Below are positions 21,165 to 30,857 of a stretch of 30,857 nt of DNA, piece after piece. Position numbers and translations under genes: made by a program. Below the pieces are notes generated by a model. The model made no database searches. It saw only the letters and a program-made list of their open reading frames with translations, and was not told the origin of the DNA. The stretch spans positions 1,475,468 to 1,506,324 of the forward strand of contig KQ481938.1 of assembly GCA_001430745.1 (NCBI GenBank). Reading direction: 5' to 3'. Source of the DNA: Auxenochlorella pyrenoidosa (taxonomy: Eukaryota; Chlorophyta; Trebouxiophyceae; Chlorellales; Chlorellaceae). Position 1 is the stretch's first letter, and each line of letters begins with the position of its first letter.

Positions 21165-24100
21165 TCAGGCCGCCATGGCCTGGGGCTCATCGGCGGCGGC
21201 GGCAGCTGCATCGGCCTGCACCTTTGGCAGCGTGAGCACCAGGTTGCGGTCGCCGTACACGTTGTCCACGCGCGACGTGGTGGGCCAGAACTTGGAGGCG
21301 CGCACCCAGGGCAGCGGGTAGGCGGCCTGCAGCGGGGGAAGGCGGGGGGGGGGGGGGGGGCGGAGGAGGGTCAGTGAGACGGGCAGCGCAATGTCGGCGG
21401 AACAGGTGCACCAGGCAGGGCGGCCCCCAGCCCCCGTGGCTTCAGGCGCATGGCCCCCCCGGCCAGCGCTGCGCGCCATGCCGCGCAGGGTAGCAGCCAA
21501 GGGCCCCACCTTCTCGCGGGGGTAGGGCCGGTCCCAGCTGTCGGCCAGCACCACCTCGGGGCAGTGCGGTGCGTGCTTCAGGATGTTGTTCTTGGCGTCG
21601 GCCTGCATGCGGGGTTGACGGGGCGGGGGAGGGAGCAGGCGAGGGGATGAGGGTCCAGCACTTGCGCGCGCGTGCTGCAGAGGGGTGGACGCGCTCCTGG
21701 AGGCGTCGCCGCGCGCCCGGCGCATGTAATGTTTGTGTTGAGGGAGCCGCGAAATGTCACGCCCAGCCGGGCATGCCGGAACGCCACGGCCAACAGGCAG
21801 CAAGCACTCAGCACACAAGTTCAACTGGCCAGGCCTTGCCATGGGCGGCAGTGGAGCCTGCACGCACGCGCGGCCTGCGCTGCCGCACCTTGCCAGCCTC
21901 CACCTCTGCAATCTCCCCGCGGATGGCAATCATGGCGTCGCAGAAGCGGTCCAGCTCCGCCTTGGTCTCGCTCTCGGTGGGCTCAATCATGAGGGTGCCT
22001 GCGCCGGGGCAGGGGCAAGTGGGGACGGCGTGGGCGGGAGAGGCCACGGCGAGGGCGGCAGAGCAGGTGCGCGCAGGCGGCGTGCACGCCAGGCGGGCGC
22101 GCCATGCCTGGACGCCATGCGGCAGCTGCAGGCATGCCTGCCGGGCCGGCTCACCCGACACGGGCCACGACATGGTGGGGGCGTGGAATCCGTAGTCGAT
22201 CAGCCGCTTGGCAATGTCCTCCGCCTCGATGCCGGTGGCGTCGGTGATGGGCCTGCGCCCGGGGGGTTGGGGAGCAGGCAGGCCGGGGTCAGTGGACGCA
22301 GACCCAAGGGACTGCCAGGCTGGTGAGCCACTGCCCACGCATGCCTGCCCTGCCCCGGCCTCACCCACACAACACACACGCACACCAGCACAGCCCCCCG
22401 GCCTCACCGGATGTCGATGATGAACTCGTGGGCGCAGGTGCCGGCGGCGCCGCGGAACAGCACGGGGTAGTGCTGCTCCAGGCGCTTGGCCATGTAGTTG
22501 GCGTTCAGGATGGCCTGCTTGGAGGCCTGCACGCGGGGGCAGGGGGACAGGGAGGGATGGAACAAGAGGGGCATGCAGCCAGAGGGGTGCAGCCATTGTC
22601 GAGGCAGTGCGGCCCGCAGGGAGGTGCCATCAAACACATGGTCAGCGGCCCCCCCGACGCTCGCCTGGCGGCTGCTCCGCGGCATGCACCCTGGCCCCAG
22701 CAGCGCCCAGGCAGCCAGCACCCCCCCACCCCCCAGGCAGGGCCCCCTCCCTCACGTTGGTCAGCCCCTCGGAGCCCATCATGGAGATGTAGGCGTAGGA
22801 GATGGGCAGGATGAGGGAGGAGCCATAGGGGGCCGCAGCCATGCAGCCAAAGCTGTCCTGCAGGGAGGGGGGTGCCGCGAGGCGGCGGGGGCCATCGGCA
22901 ATGTGCCAGCGGACACCACTGTTGAAGCATGCAGGTGCCGTGCCTCCCCGTCATCGCCGCCAGGCCGCCGACGCCAGAGCCCTGCAGGGCGCTTCAGCCC
23001 TGCGGGCGCGCGTGCCGCCCCCGCACCTTGTCTCCCTTGAAGTCGGGCAGCGCGCCGGTGGGCACCACCGGGTGGGTGGGCAGGAAGGGCGCCAGGTGGG
23101 CCTTGACGCCAATGGGGCCCATGCCGGGGCCGCCGCCGCCGTGGGGGATGCAGAAGGTCTTGTGCAGGTTGAGGTGGCACACGTCGGCGCCGATGATGCC
23201 GGGGGCGGTGAGGCCCACCTGCGCGTTCATGTTGGCGCCGTCCATGTACACCGTGGGGGGGGGGGGGGGGCGCGGTGGGCACGTTGCGAGGCCGGACGCG
23301 AGGTTAGGGGCATCACGCCAGGGTGCTAACAGGCAGCGCCAAGCATTACCCCTTCCTGACCAGGCATCGGCTGCGCCCCCCAGGCTGCCGCCTGCCCACC
23401 TGGCCGCCATTGTCGTGGATGGCCTGGCAGATCTCGTCCACGCCCTCTTCGTACACGCCGTGGGTGGAGGGGTAGGTGATCATCAGCGCCGCCAGCTTGT
23501 CCCTGCAGGCAGTGCCAGGGGGGGGGAAGGGCTCAGCGTTGCAGGGCGGTGGCGTGGTCCTCAGGAGCACACGGTTTTCCGATCTGTGGAGCCAGCTCGG
23601 CCCGCATGCCGCCCTCACTTGTGCTGCTCCGCCTTCTGCTTCAGCTCAGCGATGTTGATGTTGCCCTTGGCGTCCACGCCCACCGGCACGATGGTCATGC
23701 CGGCCTGCCGGGCAGAGGGGCAAGGCAGGGTTTGGGAGGAGCAGGGGGTGGCGACATTGAGCTCTTGAGCATTGAGCACAGAAGATCGACCATAGCTTCC
23801 TGGTCTCAAAGTGGTGTCGAAATATAACAGACCAGCTGGCAGGGCGCAGAAGCGCGGGCCTCTGCAGACCACCCCACAGCCCAGCAACGCCCACCATGAC
23901 AGCGGAGGCGGGGTTGGTGCCGTGCGCCGACACAGGGATGATGCACACGTTGCGGTGGTGGTCGCCGCGGCTCTGGTGGTAGGCACGGATGGCCATCAGG
24001 CCCGCGTACTCGCCGCTAGCGCCTGCACACGCGGGGGCGAGGTGGCAGGTGTGGGTTCAGTGAGGGAATGCGCAGGCCTCAATGCGTTTCAGCCGCAAGA

Positions 24101-26032
24101 GGCCAGACGGAAGATCGTGGCAGGCCATGTTGGGGTGCTCAGCGGCAGAGGCTGCGGCCCAGACCATGAGGCAGGCTCCATGCGCTGCTGGGACCAACCC
24201 GGCTGCAGCTCGTGTCAGGAGCTGCAGCCAATTCATGCCAACTAAGAGCACGCAGGAAGGCTGACCCACCGGAGTTTGGCTGCAGGCTGACGGCATCGAA
24301 GCCGGTGATGGTGGCCAGCTGCTGCGCCAGGTCCTGCGGCACAGCACAGCCAGGGAGCAGGCACGAGAAATTAACAAAACCTCAGCAGCGGCAGGGCACA
24401 GCAGGAGGCACTGGCTGCTGCACACCGGCCGCTTAGAGCCATGGCCTACATGCTTGCTGCACCTCCTCTTACTGCATACACACACCAGCAGCCCCTGGGC
24501 AGGGTGCCCACACCAGCGGGACACCGAGCAGGACGCCGACAACTGAGCGGCTGCTAGTTTGCCCGGCCCCTGGGCCTCACCTCGAACATCTCCAGGTATC
24601 CCTGCACCTGGTCCTGCGGCGCAAAGGGGTGGATGTTGGCCAGCTCCGGCCAGGTGATGGGGATCATCTCTGCAGGGAGAAAGACGACAGAAGGGCGTGA
24701 GTGTGGGCGCAACAGGCCGGCAGATGACGAAAGCTGTGCTTTGGTGCAGGGGTGGGCGAAGCCTGCTGCTTGGCTTCACAGCTGCACACACTGAACAGCG
24801 TGATGCTGCTACCCTCCCCGTCCTGCAATGGGTGCTGCATCATGCGCAAGGATGACGAGCAACATCGTCCTGACGCAGGCATCGGCGCCCCTGCACCCAC
24901 CCGAGGTGGCGTTGAGCTTCATGGTGCAGGAGCCCAGGGGGATCATGGAGTGGCACAGCGACAGGTCCCTGTTCTCCAGGCGCTTCAGGTAGCGCAGCAG
25001 CTCGTGCTCTGCGGGGCGGGGGAGGGGCGAGGGCAGGCGGGGGCGCGCTGGGTGCGCACCCAGCGCGAGGCAGCGCGAGACGGGGGGCACGAAGAGGCAG
25101 AGCCGCGGGCTGCTTGCTGCCTTGGCCTTGCCCGCTCATCCCGTAGCCAGCACCCTGGGCGCGTACCGCTGCCGGGCGGCCACCCACCGGTGTGGTACGC
25201 ATTGAACACGGGGTGCTGCAGGAAGGGGGAGGTGCGCTCAAAGGCGCCCACGCCGCCCGCCACCTGCGGCGCCAGGCTCTCCGCCGTGAAGCCGGGCGCC
25301 TTGCCACCGGCCAGCACCTCCAGCAGCTCGTCAATGTCGGCCAGGGTGGTGGTCTCGTCCACGGAGACGGTGACGGTGGAGGCGTCCAGCTGGCGCAGGT
25401 TGGCGCCGCGCGCCGCCGCCGCCGCGACCACAGCGCGCGCGTCGCCCACCTCGATGCGCACAGTGTCGAAGAAGGGCGCGGCGCCCACGGTGTGGCCCAG
25501 CCGCTTGGCGCCTGCAGGGTGGTAGGGGGGCCAAGAGGCAGGGAGGGCAGCACAGCCGGTGGGCAGCTGTTGCTCGGGAGGCACCGCAAGACAGAGGCAG
25601 CATCCGCCGGGCACACTAATGCAGCAGCAGCACAACAGTCCCGCAGCTGCAACACCACTGGCACCCTGCTGACGCGAGGCTGCAGCCACGCGAGGCTCGC
25701 ACCCGCCGCCCTCGACAGCTGGCAGCTCACCCTCTGCCAGCACGGAGGCCAGGCCGTTGACGCGGTCGGCAATGGCCTTCAGGCCCTCCGGGCCGTGGTA
25801 CACAGCAAACATGGCGGCGATGTTGGCCAGCAGCGCCTGCACACAGGGGGGCCAGAGAGGGGCCGGTCGTGGTTGCTGGGTTGCCGAATACAGCAGCGGC
25901 GGCTGCGACTGCCCCGCTAGCGGCAAGCATCGAGCCTGCGCGGCCCTCCAGGCGCAGCGGCAGCACCCAGCAGCTGTCGCGCCCACGCCGCGCCGCCCCA
26001 CCTGCGCGGTGCAGATGTTGGAGGTGGCCTTG

Positions 26033-26063
<31 letters not shown>

Positions 26064-29038
26064 TGGCCATGCGCAGCGCGGGGGCGCCGCGCGCGTCGCG
26101 CGACACGCCGATGATGCGGCCCGGCAGCAGGCGCTTGTACTCCTCGTGGCAGGCCAGGAAGGCGGCGTGGGGGCCGCCGTAGCCCAGCGGCACGCCAAAG
26201 CGCTGCGGTGGGGCATGGAGCGGGGTGCAAGGAAGGGTGGGCAGGTGCGTGCGCATGTGGCGTGCAGCAATGACAAGCATGCCCTCCAGCGGTTCCATGC
26301 CTCCCCCTCCCCCCTCATGCAAACCATGTCCGCCCCCGGTGCATCAGTCACATCCAGGAGCTGCTGCAGGTACCATCAATGGCAGCATGGCGGCAGCAGG
26401 CAGCAGGCAGACATCCACGCGCACCTGTGCGGAGCCGATGACGATGTCGGCGCCCCACTCGCCGGGCGGCGCCAACTTGGTGAGGGCCAGCAGGTCGGTG
26501 GCCGCCACCACCTTGACCTTGGCGGCGGCAGCCTTCTGGGCCAGGGCCTGCGGGGAGGGGGTGGGGCATGGGCCGGGGCCTGCGGTGGGTGCCCGCGCGG
26601 ATTCGGTTTGGCCACGCGCGCTGCCCTCAGGTCGCAGCCCCTGTGACAGATCGGTCGTCACGAGGTGCCACCAGGCCGGCGAGGCAGGGGCCCAGGAGAA
26701 GCGCAGCTCTGGCAGGAGGCGGCGGGCACCCTTGCCCCCATGCGCTGCTGCCAGCCCCAGGAACCCGCGGGGCAGCGCGCCTTGTAGTCGTGGATGGCGC
26801 CGTCGGTGGCAGGGTACTGCACCAGCACGCCGCACACGTCGCTGCCCATGTCAAAGTCGGCCTCGTCCATCACCTCCACCTGCGGGGGCAGGGGCGGGGC
26901 CATGGAGGGGGCATGGACTTACATAAGCATGCTTGCGGGCAGGGCGCTTAAAAGCGGCGTGCCGTGGAGCCCCGCCACCAGGGGCTGCCTGGGGATGTCG
27001 GCGACCCTGCAGAGGACAGGCCTCGAGCTGCGCTGCTGGACAACCACGCACTTCCACCCCTGCCCTTCCCTCTGGCCAGGTACTGCCAGCCGCGCCATGC
27101 CCCAATTCAGGCTAGCGCATGCCGCTACCGCGCCACATGTCACTCCCGCTGACCCACATGCTGGCCCACCCCACCCCACCACCCCCACCTTGAGCCCCAG
27201 GCCGTCTGCGCGCGTCTGGCACACCGCGATGGTCTGCGGGTGCGCCTTGGAGGAGACGAGGAAGCGGGGCTTCTTGCCGCGCGCCACCGCGGAGCACATG
27301 GTCATGGCCTCTGCCGCGGCGGTAGCCTCGTCCAGCAGGGAGGCGTTGGACATGGGCATGCCCGTCAGGTCCGCCACCATGGTCTGGAAGTTGAGCAGCG
27401 ACTCCAGGCTGCGCGGGTGGGGGTGAGGGCAGGGGGCGCGGGCGCAAGGGTGTGGGGGGCAGACGGCAAGGCATCCGGGGCACAGGGCGAGGTGTGCCTC
27501 TTGTCCGGCTGCCATGGCACGTTGCAAGCGGGCAGGCCAGCCCGGCCTGTTCCCATCACGCTGTGCGCCCTCAAACACACTCGAACACACACGTGCACAC
27601 GCACACTCTCGTTTGGCCCGCCGGAGGGCGCTCACCGGCCCTGCGAGATCTCCGCCTGGTAGGGTGTGTACTGCGTGTACCACCCCGGGTTCTCCAGCAG
27701 GTTGCGCAGGATGACGGGCGGCGTGTGCGTGTTGTAGTAGCCCATGCCGATGTAGCTCTTGAACACCTTGTTCTTGCCCGCCATCTCCCTGGGGGGTGGG
27801 GGGGATGGGGTGGGGGGGGGCAGCGGCAGGGTCGTTGGGCAGCCCCCCAACTTGTCAGGCCCGGGCTCCCTGCCACGCTGCCGGCAGCAGGCGCCTGCCA
27901 CCCAGGGGAGTGCCGGTGCGTGGCTCCTGATGGTGCCCCGCTGCGCCACAGCACGGGGGCCCCGAGCCCGCCGCCCCCGGGCTCACTTGAACATGGCCAG
28001 GAACTCGCTCTCAGTGAGGCCTTCGTGGTACTTCGAGCCCAGCGGCATGCCGTCGGTGCGCTTGATGGCGGCGGGCACAGTGGCCTCCACCAGCGCGTCC
28101 ACGCTGTCAAAGCCGCAGAACTGCGCCATGGCCTGCTGCTCCGCGGGGGTGATGCTGTTGTGGCGCGGCTCAAAGCTGCAGGCGGGGGGCGTGCAGGGGC
28201 GGGTGGTGGCTGGGGTGACCAGAGCCGAGGGGCCCATGAGGGCGCAAGCAATGCCGGTATGCGAGTGTGCTGGTGAGCTGGGCCGGGCTTTGCAGGTCGG
28301 CTTTCCCGGCAGGCTTCCGAAGGCTGCTGGTTTGTTGGGTGCCAGTGATGTGATTTCCTGGCGATGCGAACCAGCGCTCAACAGATGTGCACCGCATCCA
28401 CTAGCTGTGCATGTGCGGCCAGCTGCAACTCAAGCACAAGCTAGACTGGGGCGGATTGAATTTTCTCTGTCGCCAAAGCTGCCTGCATGCGGCACATGCA
28501 GGCCGAACAGCATGCCTACCGGTCACTCGGCTTCAACGCCTGGACAGAGATGGGCCGCATTGCGCCCCAGCGTGCCAGCCCGGCAGCGCCATGGCCAGTC
28601 AGTCCAGCCAGGCTGGCCCCTACAGTGCAAGGACAGGCAGGGTTGGGTGGGCGACTCTCTACCACCCCACGGCGGGACTCTAGCTGCGGCAATCGGGCGG
28701 GCTGGCGGGGCCGACGGCGGCAGCTGGCGGCGCCTGGCTGCTTACTGCCCGTGATGCCTGAGGCCTGGTGCACAGCTGAACTGATGCCAGGAACATCACT
28801 GCTGCTCGATGCCCGTGCGAGGGGGGCCGGGTTGAGGCTGTCGCAAGGACACTACCACTGCGGTGAGCAGTCCCAAGCGGAAGGCGTCCGGCATCGCACC
28901 TCCAATGATCGGGTTACGCAGAGCGGCTGCCGTGAAGTAGCGAGGAGCAGCCGAGGCCACCTCTCCCGCAGTCGCGCCGCTGGCCTCCGCGCTCACCCGC
29001 CGGGCCAGCAGGCCCAGAAGGCGACCAGAGCGACGCAT
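21165..29038 (-). CDS. GCSP: Glycine decarboxylase P-protein (glycine cleavage system), mitochondrial
   Basis: Exons (minus) 28175..27987, 27788..27636, 27408..27189, 26879..26781, 26547..26425, 26202..26002, 25836..25731, 25511..25188, 25008..24901, 24669..24581, 24333..24270, 24022..23895, 23704..23619, 23502..23400, 23251..23027, 22857..22756, 22526..22408, 22252..22155, 21998..21889, 21602..21510, 21326..21165 close frame over 966 residues. Landmarks are [64 protein letters not shown], and [17 protein letters not shown] with the PLP-binding Lys (codon 23161-23159). The enzyme decarboxylates glycine and loads aminomethyl on lipoyl H-protein, the photorespiratory step in the mitochondrial matrix. 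The start at 29038 opens an Arg/Ala-rich presequence ([14 protein letters not shown]). However, no donor in it has the phase 2 that the first core exon needs, so a small exon between about 28890 and 28176 is missing. One intron has a GC donor and one lacks an AG acceptor. Confidence 0.95.
21344..21360 (-). repeat. C homopolymer on the coding strand before the last P-protein exon
   Basis: The plus strand shows 17 G, so the minus strand has a C-run about 18 bases upstream of exon 21326..21165. It acts as a polypyrimidine tract. Confidence 0.8.
23252..23270 (-). other. Missing AG acceptor beside a 16-G homopolymer in the P-protein gene
   Basis: Family continuity demands that NGGQ joins VYMDGANMN at 23251. 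The minus strand there reads CCCACG|GTGTAC, so CG stands where AG is expected. A run of 16 G (plus strand, 23255-23270) is adjacent. A sequencing or assembly error or a real non-AG site are the options. Confidence 0.7.
26548..26780 (-). other. GC-AG intron in the P-protein gene
   Basis: The exon ends HDYK in phase 0 with donor GCGCGC, and the next exon starts ALAQKAAA in phase 0. The nearest GT would leave phase 1 and break frame. The donor context is weak. Confidence 0.6.
28176..28890 (-). other. Unresolved first intron region of the P-protein gene
   Basis: About 700 bases between the presequence exon and the first core exon. Phases do not match directly (0 or 1 against 2), so at least one short exon should lie here. 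I could not place it from sequence alone. Confidence 0.5.
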
Positions 29039-29409
29039 GACGGGCGCAACGGTGACGAGAAACAATGGGCCGATTCAATTTGGCACCCTGGCCTTGCCGC
29101 CGCCGCTGCCATGCCGCGCATTTCGCCGCGGAAGTGGATGGTGCCCCCTTGCACAGCTGATGCGGCATCCCATCCCTGCTAACACCAAGCAGAATGCACT
29201 TCCTGATGTGGATGTCAGGACCATACTCCATGATGATGCTGGGCAGCAAACTTGATTTAACTGATGCCCAACTGCCAGACCAGCTGCGGTTGCATCGCGC
29301 TCATTCCCCTTGTGGAGCAGCTGTCGCATGCTGTGTCTGACAAATCAAATGTGGCTCAGGATTACACAGTAAGGCACTCAGCTCCCAGAATTGGGCCCAC
29401 GCAGAGTGC
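29039..29409 (-). promoter_or_regulatory. Spacer between TPR gene and P-protein gene: promoter and 3' UTR
   Basis: About 370 bases between the stop of the upstream TPR gene and the inferred P-protein start, both on the minus strand. It holds the TPR gene's TGTAA at 29362-29366 and must contain the P-protein promoter. No further coding sequence is recognised. Confidence 0.5.
29362..29366 (-). promoter_or_regulatory. TGTAA polyadenylation signal of the TPR gene
   Basis: TGTAA on the minus strand lies about 45 bases after the stop codon at 29410-29412. It sits at the spacing expected for a short 3' UTR. Confidence 0.65.
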
Positions 29410-29629
29410 TCACAACTGCGCATCCACAGCCTGCCACGTTCCCCCGCTGCGCAGCCAGCGCCCCAGCGCAGGGAGCAGCAGTGCCACAGCCACCACAGCG
29501 GCGCCGACCACCGCTGCCGGGCGCACCAATGACTGCACCAGCCCAGGCCCTAGGCTTGGCTTTTGCTGAAGGCCCTGCTGCTCGCTTTCTGCTGCCGCCG
29601 CTGCTGTTGCCACTGTCGTGGGCTGAGCG

Positions 29630-29664
<35 letters not shown>

Positions 29665-30815
29665 CTGCGCCGCATCCTCGTACAGCTGTTCCTTGCTCTT
29701 TTCGAAGCACCCCTTGAACAGCTTGCCAGAGGCACGCTGCTCCTGCAGATTTGAGGAGGGGCAGCATGCATCCTGCTGATGGGCGACTGTACACGCCGGT
29801 CGACCAGGTTTGAGGTCGTTCTCGCTCGGCGAAGGCAGCTGCTCTGTGCATCCACCTCCAGAGCAGCAATCGCCGCGCCTTGTCGGCCACCTCCATAAAC
29901 CCTCCAATTGGCCACATGCTTGTCCATATGCCCGCCGCCCGGGCAGGGGCGCACCTCTCGCAGCTTGCCCTGCACCACCGCCAGCTCCCGCCGCACGGCG
30001 CTGTCCCCAGGGGCCGCCGCCTTTGCTGCCTCCAGGTCGGCCGCCGCCGCCTCCAGCTGGCCCATCTCGTGCCGCGCGCGCCCGCGGCGGAACAGCGCCT
30101 TGGCATTCCTGGGGTCCTCTGCCAGCACCTCGTTGCAGGTGGTGACAGCGCCCTGGTAGTCTGCCTGCACAGGCGCGGGCCGGGACGCACCCGTGCATGG
30201 CCGGTGGGCGGCGTTGGTGCAACCATGCGCCTGCGGCAATGCTGGCAAGAGTATGCAGGCGTGTGGGCAGGTAGGCAGGCGGACCCTCCCACACCCCTGC
30301 ACCTGCTTGAGCTGGCAGGCCGCGATGTTGAGCTGCACCGGGCGCTTCAGCGCCATAGCCTTGTCGAAGTGGAAGTCGCCCAGCTGCATGAGCACGTCCT
30401 CATTGACGTACGACAGCGCCAGCCTGGAGAGCGTGTGGTGGCGGGTGTATGGCTTGTAACGGGGCACGCGTGTGCTCTGCTGTGCAGGCAGCAGATCGCC
30501 AGGCTGGCGAGAAGCGAGGCCGTGCCGGGCGCTGGGAAGGTGATGGATTGCTTGCCCAGGATGGCTGCAGGGCTCCTGAGCCACCCCAGCAGCCTGCCCG
30601 GTGTTCACACTCCGGCTCGCTCCTGCCTGCCCACGGCCAGTCAGCCGGCATCGCACCGGTACTTGCCCAGCGCCTCGCCGTGCTGCCCGGCCGAGAAGGC
30701 GGCGTTGCCGTCGGCGCGCCGCCGCTCGGCCGCCTCCAGCCGCTCCTCAAACGTCATCAGCGCCCGCTCCTTGCCCTCGTCTGCCGCCTCAAAGTCCAGC
30801 AGCTCCAGGTCGTAG
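29410..30815 (-). CDS. TPR immunophilin-like protein (TWD1/FKBP42-type), C-terminal part with membrane anchor
   Basis: Exons (minus) 30815..30657, 30423..30303, 30164..29955 and 29742..29410 give 273 residues, open at the 5' side beyond the window. The sequence begins YDLELLDFEAADEG, the typical link after an FKBP domain. Three tetratricopeptide repeats follow: RRRADGNAAFSAGQHGEAL onward, VQLNIAACQLKQADYQGAV, and NAKALFRRGRARHEMGQLEAAA. Next come a basic segment (KLFKGCFEKSKEQLY, the place of the calmodulin-binding part in plant TWD1), a poly-Ala linker, and a hydrophobic helix (AAVVGAAVVAVALLLPAL) near the C-terminus as tail anchor. Such TPR domains bind the EEVD end of HSP90. In plants TWD1 sits on membranes with ABCB transporters. 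An FKBP domain upstream is inferred, not seen. A different TPR co-chaperone with the same layout cannot be excluded. Confidence 0.85.
29631..29663. repeat. (CTG)11 trinucleotide repeat coding for poly-alanine
   Basis: Eleven CTG units on the plus strand read as GCA (Ala) codons in the minus-strand frame of the TPR gene, in the linker before its membrane anchor. Such a repeat may vary in length between strains. Confidence 0.9.
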
Positions 30816-30820
30816 CTGCG

Positions 30821-30838
30821 AGGGGGGGGGGNGGGGGG
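30821..30838 (-). repeat. G/C homopolymer with an N, polypyrimidine tract of the TPR gene
   Basis: A G-run on the plus strand, broken by an N at 30832, lies directly upstream (in transcript sense) of the acceptor at 30816-30818. It marks both a polypyrimidine tract and a weak spot of the assembly. Confidence 0.75.
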
Positions 30839-30857
30839 GCGGGGCGCGGCGACGCGG

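Noticed and set aside
24985..26322. 445-codon open frame on the minus strand as a single exon
   Set aside because: It contains real P-protein exons but also reads through several introns with standard GT-AG sites. The intron parts do not match the highly conserved family.
28487..29182. 231-codon plus-strand frame opposite the P-protein 5' end
   Set aside because: It is antisense to the presequence and first intron, with no recognisable domain.
1..30857. tRNA, rRNA, CRISPR arrays, transposons or viral genes
   Set aside because: No cloverleaf-like elements, rRNA segments, spaced direct repeats, transposase or reverse-transcriptase motifs, or terminal repeats were recognised by reading both strands. 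A covariance-model search was not possible here.

Overview
This window looks like nuclear DNA of a green microalga, most likely a trebouxiophyte of the Chlorella type (inference). It is very GC-rich. Its genes are split by many short spliceosomal introns with C-rich polypyrimidine tracts. Several genes carry the green-algal TGTAA polyadenylation signal, and the products include a plant-type ABCF1, mitochondrial ISU1 and glycine decarboxylase P-protein. Every exon chain below was assembled by hand from splice sites, reading-frame closure and family knowledge. N bases at 46 and 30832 lie in homopolymer runs.

Layout. 97-1301 (+): 3' end of an ABC-F (GCN20/ABCF1) gene. 1800-5222 (+): secreted CE4 chitin-deacetylase-like protein with an altered metal-site motif. 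6359-9017 (+): secreted cysteine-rich protein built from exon-sized repeats. 9741-10873 (-): secreted Pro/Ala-rich protein with a GPI-like tail. 11934-14214 (-): secreted 16-cysteine protein of unknown family. 15128-16505 (+): small ankyrin-repeat protein. 16778-18560 (-): DUF455 ferritin-like protein. 19011-20151 (+): mitochondrial Fe-S scaffold ISU1. 21165-29038 (-): glycine cleavage P-protein in at least 22 exons. 29410 to the window edge (-): C-terminal part of a TWD1/FKBP42-like TPR protein with a membrane anchor.

Two themes stand out. First, four consecutive genes (1800-14214) all encode signal-peptide proteins of a kind expected at the cell wall or surface. Second, the right half is housekeeping and organellar: ISU1 lies head-to-head with the DUF455 gene across about 450 bp, and ISU1 and the P-protein, both mitochondrial, are convergent neighbours. 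About 9 percent of the reconstructed introns (6 of 66) need a GC donor, and one P-protein intron lacks an AG acceptor beside a G-homopolymer.
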